DNA of 49,358 bases from Lentisphaeria bacterium (GTDB lineage Bacteria > Verrucomicrobiota > Lentisphaeria > Victivallales > UBA1829). Positions 1 through 9,362 of this stretch are shown here, piece after piece; position 1 is the first letter of the stretch; the number at the start of each line of letters is the position of its first letter. The notes beneath the pieces are model-generated. The model made no database searches. It saw nothing but the letters and a program-made list of their open reading frames with translations, and was not told where the DNA came from. Where the stretch lies: NCBI GenBank assembly GCA_003526375.1, contig DPDG01000050.1, positions 1-49,358 on the forward strand, given 5' to 3'. The position numbers and the translations under genes were made by a program.

Positions 1-5
1 ACTCT

Positions 6-93
6 GCGGCAGGTGAGAGTCACCTGCACCACGGCAAACAAGTTTGCCGTCTTTTATGAAAATAGTATGGTGCAGGTGCTATGCATCTGCCGC
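6..93 (-). repeat. Dispersed structured repeat, copy A
   Basis: Read on the minus strand this 88-bp block matches 49272-49358 at roughly nine positions in ten, so the window ends in inverted copies. The unit folds on itself: GCGGCAG at one end pairs with CTGCCGC at the other, CACCTGCACCA pairs with TGGTGCAGGTG, and a central hairpin forms from ACGGCAAAC and GTTTGCCGT. Similarity between the two window ends continues weakly past the unit, to about position 115 here. It resembles a REP/MITE-type element rather than a gene; the short reading frames across it are not credible proteins. Confidence 0.85.
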
Positions 94-306
94 GTTCCAG
101 CAGCGCAGGCTGGTCCCCCACGGTCCGAGCCGCGCAATAAGGATATTCCGTGATTTTTTGATTCGCCTGTGGAAAAAAGGCGGAATGAATGTATATTATT
201 TTCTCTTGAAAAGCAAGTTGGCTTCTCTCTGATTTTTACATGGAATTTTCCGATTCGATGCAAAAATGCCAAACTGCTGAAAATCCTCTAAGTTGGAACG
301 TTCATT
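94..306. other. carB leader region, no gene seen
   Basis: The stretch between repeat copy A and carB holds no convincing gene. Short frames on both strands run through it but have no recognisable protein and poor ribosome sites. It should contain the carB promoter, but I cannot place -35 and -10 boxes with confidence, and I see no recognisable pyrimidine attenuator. The sequence just before the carB ATG has only a weak GGA as a possible ribosome site. Confidence 0.4.
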
Positions 307-3300
307 ATGCCAAAAAGAAACGACATCAAGAAAATCATGCTGATCGGGTCGGGGCCAATCGTCATCGGACAAGCCTGCGAATTCGATTACTCCGGAACCC
401 AGGCCTGCAAGTCTCTCAAAGAGGAAGGTTACGAAGTCATTCTGGTCAACAGCAATCCCGCGACGATCATGACAGACCCCGATTTCGCGGACCGCACTTA
501 CATCGAACCGCTTACCAAAGACATCCTGCATGAAATCATCCGCCGTGAACGCCCCGACGCAATCCTCCCGACGCTCGGAGGCCAGACCGCTCTCAATCTG
601 GCTCTCGAACTTTACGATTCGGGCATTCTCGACCGTTACCGCGTTGAAATGATCGGCGCCGATGCCGAAGTCATCCGTCGTGCGGAAGACCGTGAACTGT
701 TCAAGGAAACCATGCGCAATATCGGGCTCGACCTGCCGAAAAGCGGTTCCGCGCACACGATGGAGGAAGCGCTCAGAATCGCAGGCGAAATCGGCAGTTT
801 CCCGCTGATCATACGCCCCGGTTTCACCCTCGGCGGAACCGGCGGCGGCATCGCATACAATATGGACGACTTCCATGAGATCGTCACGCGGGGGCTTACA
901 GCCAGTATGAATTCGGAAGTTCTCATCGAAGAATCCCTGCTCGGCTGGAAAGAGTTCGAACTCGAAGTCATGCGCGACAAAAAAGACAATGCGGTCATCA
1001 TCTGTTCCATTGAAAACCTCGATCCGATGGGTGTGCATACCGGCGACAGCATCACGGTAGCCCCCGCCCAGACACTGACCGACCGCGAATACCAGAAGAT
1101 GCGCGACGCTTCGCTCGCCGTCATGCGCGCAATCGGCGTCGAAACGGGCGGCTCCAATGTCCAGTGGGGACTCAACCCCAGAAACGGGCGCATGGTCATC
1201 ATTGAAATGAATCCGCGTGTCTCGCGCTCTTCCGCCCTCGCCTCGAAAGCGACGGGCTTCCCGATCGCGAAATTCGCCGCGAAGCTCGCCGTCGGCTATA
1301 CTCTCGACGAGATCATGAACGACATCACCAAAGAGACGCCCGCGTGTTTCGAGCCGTCCATCGACTACGTCGTGACAAAAATCCCGCGTTTTGCTTTCGA
1401 GAAGTTCCCGACCGCGGACAGTACCCTCTCCACACAGATGAAGTCCGTCGGAGAAACCATGTCCATCGGCAGAAACTTCAAACAGTCGCTCCAGAAAGCG
1501 CTCCGCTCCCTTGAGACCGGGCGCGCCGGGCTCGGAGTCGACGGCAAGGACAATAAATATTCCGGTTTGAGCGACGGACAGCTCCGCGCGGAACTGATCC
1601 GCCCGAATTTCGCCCGCCTGTTCCATATCCGCGAAGCATTCAAGCGCGGCTGGAGCATCGAAGACGTGCACGAATATACGAAAATCGACGAATGGTTCCT
1701 GCGCCACATTCATGAGCTCGCATCATTTGAAGATGAAATCGCTTCGGTCAAGACGTTGGAGAATCTGAAAAAAGACCTGCCGCTGTTCCGCCAGATCAAG
1801 GAGTTCGGCTATTCCGACCGCCAGATCGCGTATCTGCTCCACAGCGACGAGATCGAAGTCTACAAGGCGCGCAAAAAACTCGGTTTGATGCCGGTTTACA
1901 GCCTCGTTGACACCTGCGCCGGAGAGTTTGAAGCCTATACTCCCTATTACTATTCCACCTACGGAGCTTACGATGAACCGGTCAGGGAGTCCGGCAAGAA
2001 GAAAATCATGATCCTCGGCGGAGGTCCGAACCGGATCGGACAGGGAATCGAGTTCGACTATTGCTGTGTCCACGCGTCTTTCGCACTCCGCAAAGCCGGA
2101 TATGAAACGATCATGGTCAACAGCAATCCGGAGACGGTTTCCACGGACTACGACACCAGCGACAAACTTTATTTTGAACCTCTGACTCTGGAAGATGTCC
2201 TGCATATCTACGAACGCGAAAAATGCGACGGCGTCATCGTGCAGTTCGGCGGCCAGACTCCGCTGAAGCTGGCGTTGAAGCTTCAGGCGTGCGGCGTCAA
2301 AATCATCGGGACTTCGCCCGGGGACATCGATGCTGCGGAAGACAGGGACGAATTCAACAAGCTGGTCGATCACCTGAACATCAAACAGGCGCCCGGCGGA
2401 ATCGCAACGAATATAGAACAGGCAGTCGAAGTCGCAGAGAAAATCGGATATCCCGTTCTGGTGCGTCCTTCGTTCGTGCTCGGCGGCCGCGCAATGGTCA
2501 TCGTCTACAACGAGGAGTTCCTGCGCAAATACATGACGGACGCCGTTGAAGCCTCGGAAGAACGTCCGGTGCTGATCGACCGTTTTCTTGAGGATGCAAC
2601 GGAACTTGATGTGGACTGCATTTCCGACGGGGAAACCAGTGTGATCGGCGCGATCATGGAACACGTCGAACTTGCCGGAATCCATTCAGGAGACTCCGCC
2701 TGCATGATTCCGACCGTTACGCTCAGCGAGGAAATCCTTGCGAAAATCCGCCGCGATACTTACGCGCTGGCGAAAGCCCTGAATGTCTGCGGGCTCATGA
2801 ACGTGCAGTTTGCGGTGCGTGAGGGTGAGGTCTATGTGCTGGAAGTCAATCCGCGCGCTTCGAGAACGGTTCCGTTCGTCAGCAAGTCGATCGGCGTTCC
2901 GCTGGCAAAACTCGCCTCGCTCGTGATGGTCGGAAAGAAGCTCAAAGACCTGAACTATATGGAGGAAGTCAAGCCGGAGCATTTCTGCTGCAAGGAAGCA
3001 GTGTTCCCGTTCGTCCGCTTCCCCGGAATCGACGTGGTGCTCAGCCCGGAAATGAAATCCACGGGCGAGGTCATGGGCATCGACCTTTACCCCGGCATGG
3101 CGTATCTCAAAACCCAGATCGCCGCGGGAAATCCGCTCCCGGACACGGGAAATATTTTCCTCAGCGTCAGAGAGATGGACAAGGAGCACATCATTCCGTA
3201 CGCGCAGGAGCTCGTCAATCTCGGATTCACGATCTATGCGACATGCGGGACGGCGACCAGACTCTGCGAAGCGGGGATTCCGGTCAATCCGATCTTCAAG

Positions 3301-3567
3301 ATTTCGGAAGGACGCCCGAATCTGATTGATTACATCAACTCGCATAAACTTAAATGGATCATCAATACGCCGTCTACGGGAGTGACGCCGCGCATTGATG
3401 AAATCCATATGCGCGCCCATGCGGTCATCAAGGGAGTGCCGATCACCACGACCCTCAAGGGACTTCAGGCGGCAATCGACGGACTGAAAGCGCTTCGCGT
3501 CATGGAGCGCATGGAAGTGTGCAGCATTCAGGAATATCACAGACAGTCCAGGCATCTGGACATCTAA
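307..3567 (+). CDS. carB: Carbamoyl-phosphate synthase large subunit
   Basis: Makes carbamoyl phosphate from bicarbonate, ATP and ammonia supplied by the CarA glutaminase subunit, feeding pyrimidine and arginine synthesis in the cytoplasm. At 1086 residues it has the normal family length and the two-fold internal repeat: an N-terminal half opening with LIGSGPIVIGQACEFDYSG and a second half near residue 560 opening with ILGGGPNRIGQGIEFDYCC, each followed by an ATP-grasp domain (GGQTALNLAL and GGQTPLKLAL are the paired signatures). The last ~140 residues form the MGS-like allosteric domain. carA is not in the window, so the genes are separated in this genome or carA lies beyond the edge. The ribosome site is weak. 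The next gene begins 15 bases downstream and is probably co-transcribed. Confidence 0.98.
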   Translation: MPKRNDIKKIMLIGSGPIVIGQACEFDYSGTQACKSLKEEGYEVILVNSNPATIMTDPDFADRTYIEPLTKDILHEIIRRERPDAILPTLGGQTALNLALELYDSGILDRYRVEMIGADAEVIRRAEDRELFKETMRNIGLDLPKSGSAHTMEEALRIAGEIGSFPLIIRPGFTLGGTGGGIAYNMDDFHEIVTRGLTASMNSEVLIEESLLGWKEFELEVMRDKKDNAVIICSIENLDPMGVHTGDSITVAPAQTLTDREYQKMRDASLAVMRAIGVETGGSNVQWGLNPRNGRMVIIEMNPRVSRSSALASKATGFPIAKFAAKLAVGYTLDEIMNDITKETPACFEPSIDYVVTKIPRFAFEKFPTADSTLSTQMKSVGETMSIGRNFKQSLQKALRSLETGRAGLGVDGKDNKYSGLSDGQLRAELIRPNFARLFHIREAFKRGWSIEDVHEYTKIDEWFLRHIHELASFEDEIASVKTLENLKKDLPLFRQIKEFGYSDRQIAYLLHSDEIEVYKARKKLGLMPVYSLVDTCAGEFEAYTPYYYSTYGAYDEPVRESGKKKIMILGGGPNRIGQGIEFDYCCVHASFALRKAGYETIMVNSNPETVSTDYDTSDKLYFEPLTLEDVLHIYEREKCDGVIVQFGGQTPLKLALKLQACGVKIIGTSPGDIDAAEDRDEFNKLVDHLNIKQAPGGIATNIEQAVEVAEKIGYPVLVRPSFVLGGRAMVIVYNEEFLRKYMTDAVEASEERPVLIDRFLEDATELDVDCISDGETSVIGAIMEHVELAGIHSGDSACMIPTVTLSEEILAKIRRDTYALAKALNVCGLMNVQFAVREGEVYVLEVNPRASRTVPFVSKSIGVPLAKLASLVMVGKKLKDLNYMEEVKPEHFCCKEAVFPFVRFPGIDVVLSPEMKSTGEVMGIDLYPGMAYLKTQIAAGNPLPDTGNIFLSVREMDKEHIIPYAQELVNLGFTIYATCGTATRLCEAGIPVNPIFKISEGRPNLIDYINSHKLKWIINTPSTGVTPRIDEIHMRAHAVIKGVPITTTLKGLQAAIDGLKALRVMERMEVCSIQEYHRQSRHLDI

Positions 3568-3582
3568 TCCCCGGAAGGCCCG

Positions 3583-4398
3583 ATGAAGACACCGAACATT
3601 CAATCTATGAAAAAGAAATCCGTATGGATCTGGCTCGCAATCGGAATTATTCTCCTGCTGCTTGCGGGGTCCGTGCTTTTCATCTGGAAGATGTCGGTGA
3701 ACATGTTCGAAGGCAATCCGCGTTTTACACTCGCCGAGGTGCGGATCAACGGAAACAAAAACGGATTTTGGACCAATAAAAAGGAACAGATCTGCTCAAT
3801 GCTCCAGCTCCGCCCCGGCCTGACCAATCTGTTTTCCCTGAATCTCGGAGCCTTGAAGGCGAAACTGACGAGGGAGCCCGCCATTGAAAGCGTTACGGTC
3901 AGCCGCATCCTTCCGGATACGCTTACAATCGATATCGTGGAACGGATTCCGATCGCTCTGATCAACAGCCCGCGGTCTCATTACGTAACGGACGCCGACT
4001 GCATCCTGATGCAGAAAGGGCGCTGCATGGATATTTCCTACAGCCTGCCGATCATTATCGGCCTGCGCAATGAACAGAATTTCGTGCCGGGGATGAAGGC
4101 GGGCGCCCTGAAAGGAGCCGTGGAACTGATCGAGCTGACCCGGACCAAGTGGCCGGAAATCCGGGTCGCCAGCGTCGCCATTACAAGACCGAATACTTTA
4201 ATCTGCGCAATTTATTACAAGAACCGGATCGGCAGCGATGAAATCTTCCGTGTCGTCATGCCCGACACCAATATTGAAACCAGTCTCAAACGCCTTCTTC
4301 AGGTGCTGGAACATATTCTGGAAACGAGGAACAAGGCGCGTCACATCAATCTGGATTTCAAGGGACAGGCTGTCCTGACCATGCCGGCGGAAGGATAG
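3583..4398 (+). CDS. ftsQ: FtsQ/DivIB-like cell division protein
   Basis: A 271-residue bitopic membrane protein with the FtsQ plan: a short basic cytoplasmic tail, one membrane helix at about residues 14-36, then a periplasmic POTRA domain (around FTLAEVRINGN, with the paired element LTREPAIESVTVSRILPDTL) and the FtsQ beta domain. FtsQ links early and late divisome proteins at the septum. The POTRA ending in a 'P-xTL-xI-xVxER-P-A' pattern (here PDTLTIDIVERIPIAL) is typical of the family. The ATG at 3583 is preceded by GGAAGG at good spacing; a second ATG at 3607 would remove eight residues. The gene sits behind carB rather than in a murein/division cluster, which is unusual. The gene symbol is by similarity of architecture, not by gene order. 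Confidence 0.8.
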   Translation: MKTPNIQSMKKKSVWIWLAIGIILLLLAGSVLFIWKMSVNMFEGNPRFTLAEVRINGNKNGFWTNKKEQICSMLQLRPGLTNLFSLNLGALKAKLTREPAIESVTVSRILPDTLTIDIVERIPIALINSPRSHYVTDADCILMQKGRCMDISYSLPIIIGLRNEQNFVPGMKAGALKGAVELIELTRTKWPEIRVASVAITRPNTLICAIYYKNRIGSDEIFRVVMPDTNIETSLKRLLQVLEHILETRNKARHINLDFKGQAVLTMPAEG

Positions 4399-4488
4399 CA
4401 GAGTCCCGCAATCCTGTCTTAAAACAGAGTGAGAGTCCAGCATGATACTGTTGCCCCATGCCTTTCACTCCTATCTTTTCATTTTTTC

Positions 4489-4516
4489 TTGACATCCGGC
4501 AAAGACAGGATAAATT
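4489..4516 (+). promoter_or_regulatory. Promoter for the hybrid-kinase operon
   Basis: TTGACA at 4489-4494 and TAAATT at 4511-4516 with a 16-bp spacer. It lies in the 269-bp gap between ftsQ and the first kinase, leaving a leader of about 145 bases before the preferred start at 4668. The -10 box is imperfect. Confidence 0.55.
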
Positions 4517-4667
4517 ATGATTTTTCAAACAGTTACGACAGCAGAAAATAATTTTTCGCAACCGGAGAAACATTATTTCAGCTTTTCTCCGGATACTTTT
4601 CATGTTTCCGGTGTCCATAGTATGGGACTGTTTCCCGTTTTCAGCAATGGCAAGAACAAGGAATGCA

Positions 4668-7600
4668 ATGTTTGTAAAAATCATATCACTTTTACTGATC
4701 TTCTCTTTTGCGGGGGGAGCCATTGCCGCAACAGAGCAGCAGGCACATAACGTAAAAAGAGTCCTGGTCGTTGATTCTTACGCTTCGTCCGATCTCTGGA
4801 CGGAACGGCTCAATCAGGGTATTCATGAAATACTGAACGAAAAAAAACTGTTCATCAATTATGACAGTTACCAGCTCGGCGTCAGATACCAGCCGGGAAT
4901 CAAACCGTCACCGGCGGATATCAAAGCCCTCCAGTTCAAGCTGGATCACACGCATTACGATCTGGTCATCGCCAATAACAACCCTGCGGCAAACCTCTTT
5001 CTGAACGGAAGCCTGAAAGTACAGACGGGAACTCCCGTCCTGGCAAGCTCTTATCAGGGGCAACTGGCTCCGAAAATTCCCGCAGGAAGCAATATGACGG
5101 GACTGGAAGTTCCGATGAACCTGATCAAAAATATTGATTTCGGGCAGAACATTCTCGGAAAGAAACAGAAAATAGTCATCATCACCGACGCCTCCGAAGA
5201 CGGCCTGTCAAAAACGGAGCTGGAATACCAGGGCGCTTCCGGGGAACGTTTTCCCGACATCATATTGATTCAGGGAAGCAGATACACGACGCCGGAGATG
5301 CTGGAAGAAATTTCAAGACTGCCGGAAAATTCACTTCTCCTGTTTCATTCATGGAGCTCCTCCAGAGAAGACCAGCCGGAAAATGCCTATACGGTTCTGC
5401 CTCTGTTGAAGAAAAGGTTCAAGGGGTTGATCCTCGGTAAATATCTCAGCTATATTGATTACGGCTCCGCCGGAGGAATCGTGGTATCCGGTTTGAAGCA
5501 TGGACGGCAGGCGGGAAAAATGGCATTTCGACTGCTGCGGGGAGAAGCGGCATCCTCCATTCCGGTTCAGTCCGGAGTGGATTTTCCGGTTTTAAGCTAT
5601 CCGTCGCTCATTGAAGCAGACATCAGCATGAACAACATTCCGGTGGAAGTCGATGTCATCAATATGCCGGATGATTTTCTGGTCCGATACCGAGCCGCAG
5701 TCATCTATATCATGATATCCATGGCATTCCTGCTGATTCTTTATGCCGCCAATTATCTTTACCGCAAGCGTTCCCAGCAGCAGGTGCAGCTGATGTTCCA
5801 CCACCTGCCCCTGCGGATTTTCGTCGTTGACCAAAATGAAAATATCCTTTATGCCCATGTTCCGGACAATGCCGATACGGAAATTCTGATGCCGCAGGGC
5901 AGGATCGCAGGACTTCCCGAAGCAATCAGAACCACCTTTTCCGCCGCAGTGAAAAAGGTCTTTGAAACACGCGAAACTCTTGAACTTGATTACAAGTCCG
6001 GGGAACAGCAGTGGCATGTGACCTTCATTCCCCTGCCCCATGCAAACCCATTCCGCACCAACGCCGTCATGTGGATTTCGGGGAACATTACGGAACTCCA
6101 TAATGCACATCAGGCGGCGGCGCAGGTTGCAGAACGTTTCCGCATGACCCTCGAATCCATCGGAGACGGCGTAATCGCCACAGACAGCGAGGAACGCATC
6201 ACCCTGATGAATCCGGTTGCCGCGCATCTTACCGGTTACACTCCGCAGGAAGCGGTCGGAAAGAAGCTTGATGAAGTGTTCCATATCGTCAGTTACCGGA
6301 GCGGGGAGCGCATTGACTCCCCCCTGAAAAAAGCGTTGGCAAGCGGTGATATCGTTGAACTGGCAAACCACACCGACCTGATCGCGAAAGACGGGACACG
6401 CAGGCACATCGCCGACAGTGCTGCCCCGATCAAAGGCGCAGGGCATGACATCGACGGCGGCGTGCTTGTCTTCCGCGACGTGACCGATGAATATCAGAAA
6501 AGAGACCTGCTTCAAATCAACAACGTGATTCTCAGCAATGCCTCAAAAATTGCAAACTTCATTTACTTCCGCAGGAGCGACAGCGGAGTATCCAATGTGT
6601 CCGTGGAAACTCCGGACAGTTTCTGGCCGTTGCGCAACGGAGCTCCCGTCCCCGCCGAGGAATGGATTTCTCCGGAGGATCTGCCGGAATTCAACCGGGC
6701 ATGGAAGCAACTGAAAAATGACGAAATCCCGATTCTGGATGTCATCTACTCCGCGGGACCGACTGAACAGAAACGGTATTTTGAAATGCGTGTTGAGCGG
6801 AATCTGAACGAGAAAACGGGAAAGCGGGACTTCTTCGGAGTCATTCAGGATATCACGCACGTGCGGAGAAACGAACTGCTCTACCGTGACAACCTGAATC
6901 TCCTTGAAAACATCATCAACAATCTGCCCGGCTTCATCTTTGTCAAGGATGTCGGGAATCAATTCCGCTACATCATGTGCAACAGCCAGTTTGAAGATCT
7001 CTGCGGTAAAACGCGCGACCGGATCATCGGCAGGACCGATCCCGAAGTTTTCGATTCGGATATGGATGCGGTCAGAAGATTTCAGAAAGACGAACACAGG
7101 TTGCTGGAAACCGGCGGTGTGCTTGACACACAGGAAGTTTTCATCAACAGCGGCAATCAGGAGCGAATCGTCCGGGATATCCGCAATATCATCACCCAGT
7201 CCGACGGACGCCGCCTGCTGATCGGCATGGGACTTGACATTTCACATCAGCATCAGCTTGAACTGGCGCAGCAGCAGACGATTGAGACTCTCAACAACTA
7301 CATCAACAGTGAGCGCATCATCAACCAGTCTCTGACTCAAATCACTCTGGAAACAGATTTCGACAGAGCCATCAGCAAGATGCTGGAAATCATAGGTGAA
7401 AACGTCGGGGCGGACCGTTCCTACATGTTCCGCTACACCAATACCGCATTGACACGCTCCGACAATGAATATGAATGGGTCCGGAAGGGAATCCAGCCTC
7501 AGATCAACAACCTCCGGAATGTCAATATGACAGCTCTGCCGGCGTGGACGCGCATGCTTTCCGCACATCAGGACATCATCATTCCGGATATTTCCAATCC

Positions 7601-9362
7601 GCCCGCCGGTCTGGAAGTGGAAGCTGTCTTTCTCAAGAAGCAGAATATCCGGTCGCTCCTCGTCAGCGGCATCTGGGTGAACGGCACCCTTTACGGATAC
7701 GTCGGCCTGGATTTTGTAAAAAATACGAAAAAATTTTCCGACTGTGATCTCCATACAGTTCACAGTATCGTGAACCTGTTCCTGCTTCTTCTGGAGCGCC
7801 GGCGCCAGTTCGACCGCATTGCCGACAGCGTTTCGCTTCAGAGGCAGATCGTTGACAATATATCCATTCCCCTGATGATCCTTGACCTCGATTACCACAT
7901 CGTCATCGCCAATCCGAGCACCGCCAGGGAGTGCAGCGTCCCGATGGACCAGATCGTCGGCATGAAATGCTACGAAGCAGTCTGCGGAGTGTCCACGCCG
8001 CCGGAAGACTGCCCGATCTGTCTCACGCTCCAGGATTTCAACCCGCATACGCAGGAAATGGATATTCACGGCAAAAAGATGATCGTGAACAGCCAGCCGC
8101 TTTTCAACCGCGAAAATCAGCCGGTATATATTCTGGTTTCCATGATCGACATCACGGACCTGGTCCATCAGAAGGAAAAACTGCAGAAAGCCATGGAGCT
8201 GGCTCAGGCGGCAGACCGCGCAAAGAGTTTCTTCCTGGCAACCGTCAGCCATGAACTGCGGACTCCCCTCAATGCCGTGATCGGATTCAGCGAGCTGCTT
8301 CAGAACAGCAGCATCCGCAGGGAGGAACAGCAGGATTACCTGAAATCCATCAACTTTGCCGGAACAGCCCTGCTGAACCTGATCAATGATGTTCTCGACC
8401 TCTCGCGCCTGGAGGCGGATCAACTGAACATGGTGCTTGCCAGAATTGATCTTGCTGCCCTGATCATGGAAACCGCGGCAGTGTTCAAGCTCAAGGCTCT
8501 GGAGAAAAAACTGGAGTTGAAAGTGGACTGCGGCGGAATCAGGACAATGCTGTATCTGGACAATCTGCGCCTGCGACAGGTCATCCTGAACCTTCTCGGC
8601 AATGCAATCAAGTTCACGGAACAGGGAACCATCTCGCTGTATGCGGCGTTTGAACCGGTTTCAGGAGACACGGGAACACTGACAATCCGGGTGTCGGACA
8701 CCGGAATCGGCATCACGCCGGAAAATGCGCAGAAGATATTCGAGCCGTTTATTCAGGAGGGGAACACGAGAGGCAATAAAGTCTATGAAGGTTCCGGACT
8801 CGGACTGGCGATTACGCAGCGTCTCATTAAAAAGATGGGAGGCAGCATCCATCTGGAAAGCACTCCGGGCAAAGGCAGCGTGTTTACGGTCATCCTTGAA
8901 AATGTCACATCGGATTCCTCGCCGCTGAAAACGGAATGCAGACAGCCCGCCAAGGCTCACCGTTCTGCGGGAAATCCGGCGATGCGGGTTCTGCTGGTCG
9001 ATGACGTCGCCATCAATCTGCGGGTTCTTGCCGCAATGCTGAAGAAGATGAACATACAATCCGTACAGGCGTCATCGGGGGAGGAAGCGCTTCAGATTCT
9101 GGAAAAGGACACCGGCTTTCAAATGATTCTCACGGACCTCTGGATGCCGGGAATCAACGGAACAAAACTGGCGCAGATGATATCGGAAAACCCGCAGACG
9201 GCAAAAATCCCTGTCGTCGCCATCACCGCCGATACGCAGATACTCGTCGAGTCGCCCGAATATTTCTCCGACATCCTCTTGAAGCCCGTCACGTTGGAAG
9301 CGCTGGAAAAAATGATCCGCACCTTTTTTCCAGAACAGCCGGAAAAGAGTGTGAATCCATGA
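4668..9362 (+). CDS. Hybrid sensor histidine kinase with periplasmic sensor, PAS and GAF domains
   Basis: Start chosen at ATG 4668 (AAGGA just upstream, followed by a clean signal peptide ending AGGAIAA); a longer frame begins at 4602. Residues ~25-330 resemble an ABC substrate-binding-type periplasmic sensor, followed by a membrane helix near 345-366. Then come a PAS-like segment, further PAS domains (for example LESIGDGVIATDSEERITLM), a GAF domain, and a last PAS with the cysteine pattern C-x4-C-x8-C-P-x-C. The kinase core follows: H-box SHELRTPLN with phospho-accepting His1195, N-box NLLGNAIKF, G-boxes DTGIGI and GSGLGLAI, and a receiver domain with Asp1490 in LTDLWMPG. It should sense a periplasmic ligand and pass phosphate internally. 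No separate response regulator with an output domain is nearby. The stop overlaps the next start as ATGA. Confidence 0.93.
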   Translation: MFVKIISLLLIFSFAGGAIAATEQQAHNVKRVLVVDSYASSDLWTERLNQGIHEILNEKKLFINYDSYQLGVRYQPGIKPSPADIKALQFKLDHTHYDLVIANNNPAANLFLNGSLKVQTGTPVLASSYQGQLAPKIPAGSNMTGLEVPMNLIKNIDFGQNILGKKQKIVIITDASEDGLSKTELEYQGASGERFPDIILIQGSRYTTPEMLEEISRLPENSLLLFHSWSSSREDQPENAYTVLPLLKKRFKGLILGKYLSYIDYGSAGGIVVSGLKHGRQAGKMAFRLLRGEAASSIPVQSGVDFPVLSYPSLIEADISMNNIPVEVDVINMPDDFLVRYRAAVIYIMISMAFLLILYAANYLYRKRSQQQVQLMFHHLPLRIFVVDQNENILYAHVPDNADTEILMPQGRIAGLPEAIRTTFSAAVKKVFETRETLELDYKSGEQQWHVTFIPLPHANPFRTNAVMWISGNITELHNAHQAAAQVAERFRMTLESIGDGVIATDSEERITLMNPVAAHLTGYTPQEAVGKKLDEVFHIVSYRSGERIDSPLKKALASGDIVELANHTDLIAKDGTRRHIADSAAPIKGAGHDIDGGVLVFRDVTDEYQKRDLLQINNVILSNASKIANFIYFRRSDSGVSNVSVETPDSFWPLRNGAPVPAEEWISPEDLPEFNRAWKQLKNDEIPILDVIYSAGPTEQKRYFEMRVERNLNEKTGKRDFFGVIQDITHVRRNELLYRDNLNLLENIINNLPGFIFVKDVGNQFRYIMCNSQFEDLCGKTRDRIIGRTDPEVFDSDMDAVRRFQKDEHRLLETGGVLDTQEVFINSGNQERIVRDIRNIITQSDGRRLLIGMGLDISHQHQLELAQQQTIETLNNYINSERIINQSLTQITLETDFDRAISKMLEIIGENVGADRSYMFRYTNTALTRSDNEYEWVRKGIQPQINNLRNVNMTALPAWTRMLSAHQDIIIPDISNPPAGLEVEAVFLKKQNIRSLLVSGIWVNGTLYGYVGLDFVKNTKKFSDCDLHTVHSIVNLFLLLLERRRQFDRIADSVSLQRQIVDNISIPLMILDLDYHIVIANPSTARECSVPMDQIVGMKCYEAVCGVSTPPEDCPICLTLQDFNPHTQEMDIHGKKMIVNSQPLFNRENQPVYILVSMIDITDLVHQKEKLQKAMELAQAADRAKSFFLATVSHELRTPLNAVIGFSELLQNSSIRREEQQDYLKSINFAGTALLNLINDVLDLSRLEADQLNMVLARIDLAALIMETAAVFKLKALEKKLELKVDCGGIRTMLYLDNLRLRQVILNLLGNAIKFTEQGTISLYAAFEPVSGDTGTLTIRVSDTGIGITPENAQKIFEPFIQEGNTRGNKVYEGSGLGLAITQRLIKKMGGSIHLESTPGKGSVFTVILENVTSDSSPLKTECRQPAKAHRSAGNPAMRVLLVDDVAINLRVLAAMLKKMNIQSVQASSGEEALQILEKDTGFQMILTDLWMPGINGTKLAQMISENPQTAKIPVVAITADTQILVESPEYFSDILLKPVTLEALEKMIRTFFPEQPEKSVNP

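Noticed and set aside
1..306. CRISPR array or attC-like integron sites at the window ends
   Set aside because: The terminal units are palindromic and isolated, without regular spacers or a nearby cas or integrase gene.
196..1713. 505-codon reading frame antisense to carB
   Set aside because: It mirrors the real gene codon by codon, has no family pattern and no ribosome site. Similar long antisense frames over groEL (41782-43491), dnaK (43975-45801), the esterase gene (46526-48505) and the DUF4838 gene (12852-14567) were rejected for the same reason.
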